Source: Mxb001 sp964537955
GTDB lineage: Bacteria; Actinomycetota; Actinomycetes; S36-B12
Assembly: GCA_964537955.1 (NCBI GenBank)
Contig: CAZICY010000062.1
Coordinates: 1-8,329 of the forward strand
Reading direction: 5' to 3'
Length of the DNA: 8,329 nucleotides
Shown: positions 1 to 6,900 of the stretch, piece after piece
How positions within the stretch are numbered: position 1 is the first letter of the stretch
How the letters are laid out: each line of letters begins with the position of its first letter
Position numbers and translations under genes: made by a program
The notes under the pieces: generated by a model
What the model was told of the DNA's origin: nothing
What the model saw: only the letters and a program-made list of their open reading frames with translations
The model's database searches: none

Positions 1-2
1 CG

Positions 3-62
3 CGCGTGCGCGTGAGCCCCGAGGTCACCGCCTCGGTGAGCTTCACCGTCACCGCAAGTTAG
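3..62 (+). CDS. C-terminal end of an unidentified protein (partial)
   Basis: Frame 3 is open from the left edge and ends with TAG at 60-62, giving the last 19 residues, which end in SFTVTAS. Nearly every codon ends in G or C and a strong hairpin follows 16 nt after the stop, both of which suit a genuine gene end. The alternating hydrophobic and polar pattern looks like a terminal beta strand. It recalls the C-termini of SIMPL/DUF541 periplasmic proteins, but 19 residues are too few to assign a family, so I name no function. The gene converges on the leftward phosphatase gene. The rest lies outside the window. Confidence 0.5.
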   Translation, partial: RVRVSPEVTASVSFTVTAS

Positions 63-78
63 TCCGCTACGTCGACGG

Positions 79-120
79 CGCTCCGTCAGGCTCTCGCCCT
101 ACGCGAAGCCTGACGGAGCG
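79..120 (+). terminator. Hairpin terminator between convergent genes
   Basis: The arms 79-92 and 107-120 are a perfect 14-bp inverted repeat (CGCTCCGTCAGGCT and its complement). Inside it, TCGC at 94-97 can pair with GCGA at 103-106, leaving a 5-nt loop and a single bulged base. On the + strand it is followed by the T-enriched stretch TCGTTCTCGTTCCC, so it best serves the gene ending at 62. The leftward phosphatase gene ends at 134, and its transcript would also pass through this palindrome, though without a T tract. It may therefore work in both directions. Confidence 0.7.
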
Positions 121-133
121 TCGTTCTCGTTCC

Positions 134-643
134 CTAGCGCTCGAGCAGGATGGGCAGGTCGGCCACGAGGCCGTCGGCCGCTGCCTCGAGCATCGCCAGC
201 ACCTCGCTGAAGCCATCGTGGTCGCCGTACCACGGATCGGGTACGTCGAGCCGCGGGTCCCCCGCGGCCAGGCCGGCCAGCGCAGGATCGAAGGACCGCA
301 TCATGCGCACACGATCGCGGGCTGCCTCGTCGGGGGCGAGGGCGATGACGGTCGCGTAGTTGCTGGAGTCCATGGTGAGCAGCAGGTCGGGGCTGCCTGG
401 CTCGAGGAACCACTCGGTCGTGATCTGGCGCCCGGAGTGCGCAAGGTCGTAGCCCGCAGAGCGCAGGGTCTGGAGCGCGCGCGGATCGGCGTCCTCTCCG
501 ATGTGCCAGCCGTCCGTGCCGGCCGAGTCGACACGCACGAGCGCGCCGAAGCCGGCGTCGTCGACGCGTGCACGGATGACCGCCTCGGCCATCGGCGAGC
601 GGCAGATGTTGCCCAGGCACACGGTCGTGATGCGATATGTCAT
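134..643 (-). CDS. Low-molecular-weight protein tyrosine phosphatase
   Basis: This 169-aa protein has the usual length of the cytoplasmic LMW-PTP family, which hydrolyses phosphotyrosine through a cysteinyl-phosphate intermediate. The P-loop C-x5-R-S is intact as CLGNICRS, with nucleophile Cys9, Arg15 and Ser16. The general acid Asp136 lies in the family motif DPWYG (136-140). The start ATG at 643-641 is well supported: GGAGG lies 4 nt upstream and the ATG overlaps the TGA of the preceding gene (ATGA). It is the last gene of the leftward operon and is followed by a hairpin. The motifs make catalytic activity likely. The substrate is unknown: in actinobacteria such enzymes act on protein phosphotyrosine or are exported effectors, and no export signal is visible here. 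Confidence 0.93.
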   Translation of the reverse strand: MTYRITTVCLGNICRSPMAEAVIRARVDDAGFGALVRVDSAGTDGWHIGEDADPRALQTLRSAGYDLAHSGRQITTEWFLEPGSPDLLLTMDSSNYATVIALAPDEAARDRVRMMRSFDPALAGLAAGDPRLDVPDPWYGDHDGFSEVLAMLEAAADGLVADLPILLER

Positions 644-1323
644 GACACCTCCGACCAGAAGCGATTGAAAAGCCGCAGGCTGTCGGCACGCTGCTCGTCG
701 GCTCGCGCGCGCAGCGCGTCGACATGGGGAGCGGATACCTCGCGAGGCGTGCCCACGTCGTCGAACATCTGCGCGAGGATGTCGGCGTCCACCTCCGGGT
801 GGAACTGCACCCCCCACGACTTCCCGTAGCGGAAGGCGACCGGGGCGTGATCGGCCTCGGCGAGCAACTCTGCGCCAGGCGGCACGGTGAACGCGTCGTT
901 GTGCAGCAGCACCCAGGGGGCCCGCAGCTCCTCGACGTCGGTCTGCGGCGTCTCCCACGCGATGTGTGCCGCGGGCTGACGGGTCACCTCGCCGCCGAGG
1001 GCCTGCGACAGGAGCTGGCCGCCGAAGCAGATGCCGAGCAGCGGCTTGTCCTGCTCGACTCGGCGGCGCACCAGGGCGGTCTCAGCAGCGATGGCGGCGG
1101 CGGCCTGCGGCGGGTCGTGCGGGGCATCCATCGTGCGGGCGAGGGTCCACTCGGAGCCGAGGATGACCACGAGGTCGGCGTCGTCGGCGGCATGAGCGGG
1201 GAGGATGTCGTCGCGGACGAGTCGGCGTACGTCGAATCCGTTGTCGCGCAACCACGGCTCGAGATGGCCGAGCTCCGCGCCCACGGTGGGGTTGGCGATG
1301 ACGACAGCGCTGCGCGTGCTCAT
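640..1323 (-). CDS. Class I glutamine amidotransferase domain protein
   Basis: This 227-aa protein is a free-standing class I (triad) glutaminase domain, of the kind that releases ammonia from glutamine. The nucleophile elbow GICFGGQ carries Cys99. The partner motif FHPE carries His175 and Glu177, so the Cys-His-Glu triad is complete. The N-terminal half (residues 5-60) has the alternating beta-alpha pattern of the flavodoxin-like fold. No synthetase domain is fused, and no neighbour is an obvious ammonia acceptor. The start ATG at 1323 overlaps the stop of the HAD gene as ATGA, and only a weak AGGG lies upstream, which suggests translational coupling. Its stop overlaps the phosphatase start in the same way. 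It resembles GuaA-type domains annotated as glutamine amidotransferase or gamma-glutamyl-gamma-aminobutyrate hydrolase relatives. The substrate is not predictable from sequence. Confidence 0.85.
   Translation of the reverse strand: MSTRSAVVIANPTVGAELGHLEPWLRDNGFDVRRLVRDDILPAHAADDADLVVILGSEWTLARTMDAPHDPPQAAAAIAAETALVRRRVEQDKPLLGICFGGQLLSQALGGEVTRQPAAHIAWETPQTDVEELRAPWVLLHNDAFTVPPGAELLAEADHAPVAFRYGKSWGVQFHPEVDADILAQMFDDVGTPREVSAPHVDALRARADEQRADSLRLFNRFWSEVS
648..652 (-). promoter_or_regulatory. Ribosome binding site of the phosphatase gene
   Basis: GGAGG on the minus strand, 4 nt before the ATG at 643. It lies inside the last codons of the upstream amidotransferase gene, so ribosomes ending that gene can re-initiate here. 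It fixes the phosphatase start, although the reading frame stays open further upstream. Confidence 0.7.
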
Positions 1324-1979
1324 GACGCGACAGACCCTACGATCTGCGCGGTGACCGATGGCAGGTCGGGTCCGTGCAGGTCGGGCGAAACGAAGATGTC
1401 CGGGCGGACCTGCTCGACGCGGGAGATCCACGCCGTGCGCAGCCCCGCGCGGTGCGCACCGTGGATGTCCCAGGAGTGCGCCGCCACCATGGTGACGTCT
1501 CCCGGAGGCAGACCGAGTGCGAGGCAGCCGGCGAGATAGGGCGCGGGGGCGGGCTTCCAGCGGCCGAAGTCGGCGGCTGAGAGGTGCCCGGCAACGAGGT
1601 CGGCCAGGCCGTGCGCATCGAAGATCCGCGCGACCGTCTCGGCGTCGCCCACGGTGAGCGTGATCGCGGGGATTCCGGCGTCTGCGAGCACGCGCAGTCC
1701 TGGCTCGACGTCCGGGTGGGGCGCCAGGCGCGTAAACGCGTCGAGGAGCGCATCGGCATCGCCAGGGTTGAGCCTGCCGGGGTCGAGCGACACGAGCGTG
1801 GCGCGCGCGACATCGGCGAAGGTCCGGCAGTCGCCGCTGGCTGCGAGGGCGAACCCGTTGCGCAGTGTGCGCGCGAACCACAGGGCGCGCGCGTCGGGCA
1901 GGCCGAGGGCGTCGAAGGCGGGCTGCAGGCCGGACAGGTCGAGCAGTGTCTCGTTGACGTCGAGGAGTACGCCGCGCAC
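1320..1979 (-). CDS. HAD-superfamily hydrolase, haloacid dehalogenase type II-like
   Basis: This 219-aa soluble protein has all four HAD motifs: nucleophile Asp7 in LLDVNETL, motif II Thr109 in ITLTVGD, motif III Lys142 in GRWKPAPAPY, and motif IV Asp171 in AAHSWDIHGA. Residue 9 is Asn, where HAD phosphatases have their acid/base Asp, which places it with the type II dehalogenase branch. From memory of L-2-haloacid dehalogenases, their LSNG and SSNxWD residues are here LTVG and AAHSWD. Dehalogenase activity is therefore doubtful, and another small substrate is possible. Translation starts with GTG at 1979, 9 nt after the MATE stop, with no clear Shine-Dalgarno sequence. The stop overlaps the amidotransferase start by 4 nt. 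The membership is firm; the reaction is open. Confidence 0.85.
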   Translation of the reverse strand: MRGVLLDVNETLLDLSGLQPAFDALGLPDARALWFARTLRNGFALAASGDCRTFADVARATLVSLDPGRLNPGDADALLDAFTRLAPHPDVEPGLRVLADAGIPAITLTVGDAETVARIFDAHGLADLVAGHLSAADFGRWKPAPAPYLAGCLALGLPPGDVTMVAAHSWDIHGAHRAGLRTAWISRVEQVRPDIFVSPDLHGPDLPSVTAQIVGSVAS

Positions 1980-1988
1980 GCGGTGACG

Positions 1989-3460
1989 CTACCGCGGGCG
2001 CACGGCACCGGTGACAAGCCAGGCGGATCCTCGCGCACGCCAGACGAGCAGGACCGCGCGCATGAGCAGGAACCACCCCAGCGCCCACCACAGGGCGTCG
2101 AGGCCCAGGCCGCGGGCGAGCACGAGCCACGCGGCCGGCAGGAACGCAATGAGCACCGCGATCTGCGCCCAGGCGAGCCAGCGGGTGTCGCCGGCGCCGA
2201 TGAGCACGCCGTCGAGTGCGAAGACGACACCGGAGAGCGGTTGGAGCACAGCGAGCACGAGCAGCGCGGAGGAGATGAGCGCGATCACCTGAGCGTCATC
2301 GCCGTACCACCCGGGAAGCCAGGGGCGCAGTGCGAGCACGATGACCCCGAGCGCGACGCCCAACCACACCGACCACCACACGATGCGCCGCGTGATGACG
2401 CGTGACTCCTGCACGGCGCCGCCCCCCAGCGCCTTGCCGAGAAGGGCCTGTCCCGCGATGGCGACCGCGTCGAGGGCGAGGGCAAGCGCGAAGAAGAGCG
2501 TCACGGTGACGTGGTAGGCCGCCAGTTCGGCGTCGCCGAGCCGAGCCGCGACGGCGGCCGCGATGACGAGCACGCCGCGCAGGGCGATGGAGCGCACGAA
2601 GAGAGGCACGCCGTCGCGCGCGGAGCGCATCACGCCGATGCCACTGGGCGTGATGGCGACGCCCTCGCGTCGCGCGGTGCGCAGCAGGATGACGCCGTAC
2701 GCGAGGAGCCCGACGAGCTCCGCAATGCCGGTCGCCGCTGCACTGCCGCCGATGCCCCAGCCGAAGACGAGCACGAAGAGCAGGCACAGCACGAGGTTGA
2801 CGACGACCATGACGAGCGTGACGAAGAGCGTCGTGCGCGTGTCCTGAAGTCCGCGCAGCACGCCGACGGCTGCGAGCACGCCGAGCACGGCTGGGAAGGA
2901 GATCGCGATCACTCTCAGGTAGGTCACGGCATACGGCGCCACCTCCTNNNNNNNNNNNNNNNNNNNNNNNNNNNNNNNNNNNNNNNNNNNNNNNNNNNNN
3001 NNNNNNNNNNNNNNNNNNNNNNNNNNNNNNNNNNNNNNNNNNNNNNNGGGAAGGAGATCGCGATCACTCTCAGGTAGGTCACGGCATACGGCGCCACCTC
3101 CTGCGAGGTGCCCAGCAGCCCGATGAGCGGCTCGGCAAAGGCGAAGCCGAGGATGCCCAGCACGATGCCGAGGCCGATGCCCAGCGCCATCCCGTCGATG
3201 CCCTGGCTGAGCGCGCCGGCGCGATCACCCGCTCCGAGCAGCCGTGCGACGGCAGCGGTGGCGGCGTAGGACAAGAAGATGCACAGCCCGACGACGGCGC
3301 CGAAGATCGTCGACGCTGCGCCTAGCCCGGCAAGTGCCTCGGTGCCGAGGGTGCCGACGATGACAGCATCGACGAGGAGGAAGAGCGGCTGGGCGAGCAG
3401 GGCGCCGAAGGCGGGTACGGCGAGCCGCGCGATGCTGCGATCGAGCTGCCGGTGCGCCAT
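1989..3460 (-). CDS. MATE-family multidrug/toxin efflux transporter, DinF-like (interrupted by assembly gap)
   Basis: MATE exporters move drugs or toxic metabolites out across the inner membrane using a Na+ or H+ gradient. The sequence reads in two pieces around 100 Ns. Removing the Ns and one copy of the flanking 55-nt repeat (155 nt) leaves 1317 nt, an exact 438-codon protein, and the join reads smoothly as EVAPYAVTYLRVIAISF. That length is normal for the family. About 12 hydrophobic segments are visible in two halves. DinF-branch sequences include LVDAVIVGTLGTEALAGLG (29-47), RGLQDTRTTL (151-160) and LDGVLIGAGDTR (364-375). The start ATG at 3460 has no good ribosome site, but TAGCGT ends 7 nt before it, which fits a leaderless transcript. 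It is the first gene of the leftward set and diverges from dnaB. As I recall, a MATE gene beside dnaB is a common actinobacterial arrangement. Confidence 0.88.
2893..2947. repeat. Left copy of 55-nt contig-end overlap
   Basis: These 55 nt are identical to 3048-3102 and directly abut the N run. Both copies encode the same MATE residues (around VAPYAVTYLRVIAISF). This is the mark of two contigs sharing an assembly-graph overlap, not of a biological duplication. Confidence 0.95.
2948..3047. other. Scaffold gap of 100 Ns
   Basis: Exactly 100 Ns, the conventional placeholder for a gap of unknown length. The flanks overlap by 55 nt, so the true gap is most likely negative: no sequence is missing and 155 nt are surplus. 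It lies within the MATE gene. Confidence 0.97.
3048..3102. repeat. Right copy of 55-nt contig-end overlap
   Basis: Identical to 2893-2947, starting at the first base after the Ns. Collapsing the two copies keeps the MATE reading frame: 155 nt is 2 modulo 3, exactly the frame offset between the two pieces. Confidence 0.95.
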
Positions 3461-3568
3461 CGTGCGGACGCTATCGGGCCTCGTGGGGACCGCTTCCGAC
3501 GACGCGTGGCGCGTGCGGGCGGCCCGGTGGAACCGCCGCTGCCGGAGGCAGGGAGTCGGTGGATATCG

Positions 3569-3597
3569 CGACACGCGGGGTTCACGTGAGCGTGTCG
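3569..3597. repeat. Inverted repeat, possible operator
   Basis: CGACACGC (3569-3576) and GCGTGTCG (3590-3597) are perfect 8-bp arms around a 13-nt centre, which contains the perfect palindrome TCACGTGA (3582-3589). It lies 109 nt upstream of the MATE start. A binding site for a dimeric regulator is plausible. No T tract follows on either strand, so it does not look like a terminator. Confidence 0.4.
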
Positions 3598-3677
3598 TGC
3601 CGTCCACCTGGCACGAGTTTCCCTCCACACCCGGGGGACAGTGTTCTCCCACGTCACAGGCATGGCTCCGGGTAAAC

Positions 3678-3749
3678 TTGTCCACAGATCCCCAGGTTGT
3701 CCCCAACCTGTGAACGGGGTGTCCGGCGGTTCTCCCCCGGCTGTCCACA
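3678..3749 (+). promoter_or_regulatory. Cluster of DnaA-box-like 9-mers upstream of dnaB
   Basis: Three sites lie in the same orientation within 72 nt: TTGTCCACA at 3678-3686, an exact match to the form preferred in actinobacterial origins, TTGTCCCCA at 3697-3705 (8 of 9), and CTGTCCACA at 3741-3749 (8 of 9). Weaker 6-of-9 matches are TGTGAACGG at 3709-3717 (reverse strand) and GCGCCCACA at 3753-3761. The sites lie 235-306 nt before the dnaB start. DnaA binding could regulate dnaB or the divergent MATE operon. No AT-rich unwinding element and no dnaA or dnaN gene is present, so this is not oriC as seen here. Confidence 0.5.
3693..3710. repeat. Palindrome overlapping the second DnaA-like box
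   Basis: CAGGTTG (3693-3699), a 4-nt centre TCCC, and CAACCTG (3704-3710) form perfect 7-bp arms. The palindrome overlaps the TTGTCCCCA box, so the same bases may serve a dimeric regulator instead of DnaA. Confidence 0.4.
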
Positions 3750-3970
3750 GGTGCGCCCACAGGGGTGCTGGACGCCAGGAAGCCCGCTTCCCTAGGTTCC
3801 TCAGCCGGGCCTCCGCACGCCGGGGGCCCGGGGGCCGGCTACGGCTCGGCGGACCGGCTCGCCCGGATCCGACGGGCTTCGCCGTCCCGCCAGGTTGCAG
3901 GTGCGATAGCCGAGGATCCACGGCTGTCGGACCCCCCTGGTTGAGTGGGCGCGACTGTCGAGGCGATCTG

Positions 3971-3978
3971 GGAGGGAG
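3971..3978 (+). promoter_or_regulatory. Ribosome binding site of dnaB
   Basis: GGAGGGAG lies 5 nt before the GTG at 3984. It decides the start against the in-frame GTG at 3945, which has no such site, and the GTG at 3978, which would overlap it. Confidence 0.75.
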
Positions 3979-3983
3979 TGCGC

Positions 3984-6900
3984 GTGAGCGTCGCCGAACT
4001 CCCGGTCCCCTATGACGATGGTGGCGGCCCGCCTTCGGATCGCACGCCTCCTCAGGATGTCGCCGCGGAGCAGTCCGTGCTGGGCGCGATGATGCTGAGC
4101 AAGGACGCGATCGCGGACGTCGTCGAGGTGCTGCGCGAGGGCGACTTCTATCGCCCGGCCCACGCCACCATCTACGACGCGATCATCAGCATCTACGGCA
4201 AAGGCGATCCCGCAGACGCCGTCACGGTCGCCGCCGAGCTCACCCGCACGGGCGAGATCGGCCGGATCGGCGGGGCGTCGTACCTCCACACCCTCGTCTC
4301 GCTCGTCCCCACCGCGGCCAATGCGGGCTACTACGCCGCGATCGTCAAGGAGCGCGCGATCCTGCGACGCCTGGTCGAGGCCGGCACGCGCATCGTGCAG
4401 ATGGGCTACGCCGGGGAGGGCGATGTCGATGACGTCGTCGACCGGGCGCAGGCCGAGGTCTACGAGGTCACCGAGCGGCGCACGGCAGAGGACTACCTCC
4501 CGCTGCGCGATCTCATGGACGGCGCGCTCACCGAGATCGAGGCGATCGCCAACCGCGGCGGGCAGATGGTGGGCGTGCCTACCGGCTTCGCCGATCTGGA
4601 CGCGCTCACCAACGGCTTGCACCCCGGTCAGCTCATCATCGTCGCGGCTCGTCCGGCGATCGGGAAGGCACTGGCGTTGGATACGCCGATTCCTACGCCG
4701 ACCGGCTGGACGACGATGGGCGAGATCCAGGCCGGCGACGACGTGCTCGATGACCGGGGTCGGCCGACGCGTGTCGTGGCCGTGAGTGAGACGTGGACCC
4801 GGCGCCCCTGCTACCGGGTGTCGTTCTCGGATGGCTCGAGCATGGTCGCCGATGAGAACCACGAGTGGCTCACTGAGACACGGGCCTCCCGCAAGTCCGC
4901 GCAAGCGGCAGCGGCCCGCTACAACCGCTATCGCAATCAGCGCACCTTCGCAGAGGTTCGCACCACCCGCGAGATCGCCGAGACGCTGCGCTGCTCCACG
5001 AAGGACGCCCGCCTCAACCACTCGATCGTCAACGCGCGGCCCCTGGACCTGCCGGATGCCGACCTGCCGATCGCGCCCTACGTCCTGGGCGTCTGGCTCG
5101 GTGACGGCACGTCTGCTGCCGCCCACTTCACGTCGGCCGATCCTGAGATCCCGATGTTCATCGAGGCTGAGGGACTTGATGTCCCGTACCTGGGCAGACT
5201 GCGCTATGGACTTCGGCTGCGAGGCACCCACGAGATCCCCGATCGTGAGTGTGAAGTGTGCGGAGTTTCCTTCCGGCCGAAGGCGCCCACAGTGCGCACC
5301 TGTGGTCGCACCTGCGGAGGCAAGCTGCCGAAGGATCGGGGACGAGCAGCCGACGCTGCCTGTCCCGATTGTGGAGGTCGCACCACCGGAGTGCTGCGGT
5401 GCCGGGCATGCGAGCGGTCACACGGCTCATTCCAGGCCCTCCTGCGCAGCGTGGGAGTCCTGGAAAACAAGCACATCCCGCCCGCCTACCTTCGTGGCTC
5501 GGAGGTCCAGCGGCGCGCGCTGCTGGCCGGACTTCTCGACACGGATGGGACTGTTACCTCGCAAGGCAATGTGCAACTGACCACCACGTCTCGTCGACTG
5601 GCGAGGAACGCCTACGAGTTGATCGTCAGCCTGGGCTACCGATGCTCCATCTCGACCAAGCGCGTGAACGGCCGTACCGAAGCGTCGTCTACGGCCTTCA
5701 ACATCAACTTCACCACGTTCGATGAGGTGTTCCGCCTGCCACGCAAGGCTCTCGTTCACAAGGAGCGGATGGCGGGGAAGTCCGCTGCGCGCATAGGCAA
5801 TCGCTTCATCACCAGTGTCACGCCTGTGCCCAGCGTGCCTGTGCGGTGCATCCAGGTGAGCAACGACTCGCACCTTTACCTCGCCGGCCGAGCGATGGTC
5901 CCGACGCACAACTCGACCCTCGCTGTGGATATCGCGCGGTCGGCCAGTATCCGCAACGGCCTCACCAGCGTCATCTTCTCGCTGGAGATGGGTCGCAATG
6001 AGATCCTCATGCGCCTGCTCTCCGCCGAGGCGCAGATCGCGTTGCATCACATGCGCAGCGGCAACATGAGCGACAACGACTGGCAGAAGCTCGCCACCAA
6101 GATGGGCGTGGTGAGCGAGGCGCCGCTCTTCATCGACGACTCGCCCAACCTCACGATGATGGAGATCCGCGCGAAGTGCCGACGCCTGAAGCAGCGTCAC
6201 GACCTGCGCCTCGTCGTTGTCGACTACATGCAGCTCATGACCAGCGGCAAGAAGGTCGAGAGCCGCCAGCAGGAAGTGTCGGAGTTCTCCCGGTCGCTCA
6301 AGCTGCTGGCCAAGGAGCTCGATGTGCCGGTGATCGCCGTGAGCCAGCTCAACCGCGGTCCCGAGCAACGCACCGACAAGCGCCCGATGCTGTCGGACCT
6401 TCGGGAATCGGGCTGCCTCACGGCCTCGACCCGGATCCTGCGCGCGGACATCGGCTCGGAGGTCACGATCGGCGAGCTGATGGCGAGCGGTGAGCGACTC
6501 ATCCCCGTGTGGTCGCTCGACGACTCACTTCGCTACGTGCCCAAGATCATGAGCCATGTCTTCTCGACCGGGCGCAAGGAGGTCTTCACGCTCACGACCG
6601 CTAGCGGCCGGGTCGTCGAGTTGACCGCAAACCATCCGCTCCTGACCTACCACGGCTGGCGCAGTCTCGGTGAACTCGAGCCGGGTGACCGCATCGCGAC
6701 ACCACGACACGTACCGGCGCCCGAGGTCGAGTTCGACATGTGGCACGACGACAAGGTGATCGTGCTCGCACACCTCATTGGCGATGGGTCGATGCTGCCG
6801 CGCCAGCCGCTGCGCTACGCAACGAAGGATCCGGCCAACCTAGAGGCGGTACGCCGTGCCGCAACTGCAGCCTTCGACGTCCGCGCGTCGGTCGACGACT

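Larger units (their letters stand above)
3461..3983. other. Divergent intergenic region between the MATE gene and dnaB
   Basis: I see no convincing gene in these 523 nt. The open frames crossing it on either strand are rich in Arg, Pro and Gly and carry no recognisable motif. It must hold the promoters of both the leftward operon and dnaB. It contains an imperfect hairpin at 3569-3597, a cluster of DnaA-box-like sites at 3678-3749, an 18-nt palindrome at 3693-3710, and GC-rich runs around 3821-3840. A possible dnaB -10 box is TAGGTT at 3793-3798, with a weak TGGACG 18 nt upstream. That would give a leader of about 180 nt, and I consider it only tentative. I see no tRNA. Confidence 0.6.

Noticed and set aside
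640..2130. A single 496-codon open frame spanning the amidotransferase and the HAD gene
   Set aside because: Only its last 227 codons show a protein family. The upstream part is an Arg/Pro-rich shadow of the HAD gene, which is in another frame with full motifs.
2893..3102. A 55-nt direct repeat that could be a tandem duplication or a target-site duplication around an inserted element
   Set aside because: The copies abut a 100-N placeholder exactly, and merging them restores the MATE frame. A real insertion would not leave a perfectly abutting overlap of assembly k-mer length.
3678..3749. The chromosomal origin oriC
   Set aside because: DnaA-like boxes are few, there is no AT-rich unwinding region, and neither dnaA nor dnaN is adjacent.
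3461..3760. An N-terminal extension of the MATE protein to codon 3760 on the minus strand
   Set aside because: The added 100 residues are Arg/Pro-rich without membrane character, and the family normally starts just before the first helix, as with ATG 3460.
3945..3983. An upstream GTG start adding 13 residues to DnaB
   Set aside because: It has no ribosome site, while GTG 3984 has GGAGGGAG at the right distance and gives an N-terminus typical of the family.
3801..5231. A 476-codon open frame on the minus strand across the dnaB 5' part and intein 1
   Set aside because: It is antisense to a secure gene and its translation is Arg/Asp-rich without a recognisable motif. Long antisense frames are expected in GC-rich coding DNA.
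5427..6368. A 313-codon open frame on the minus strand over the intein 1/extein 2 junction
   Set aside because: The product is His/Arg-rich low-complexity sequence and the frame crosses the intein boundary. It is an antisense shadow of dnaB.
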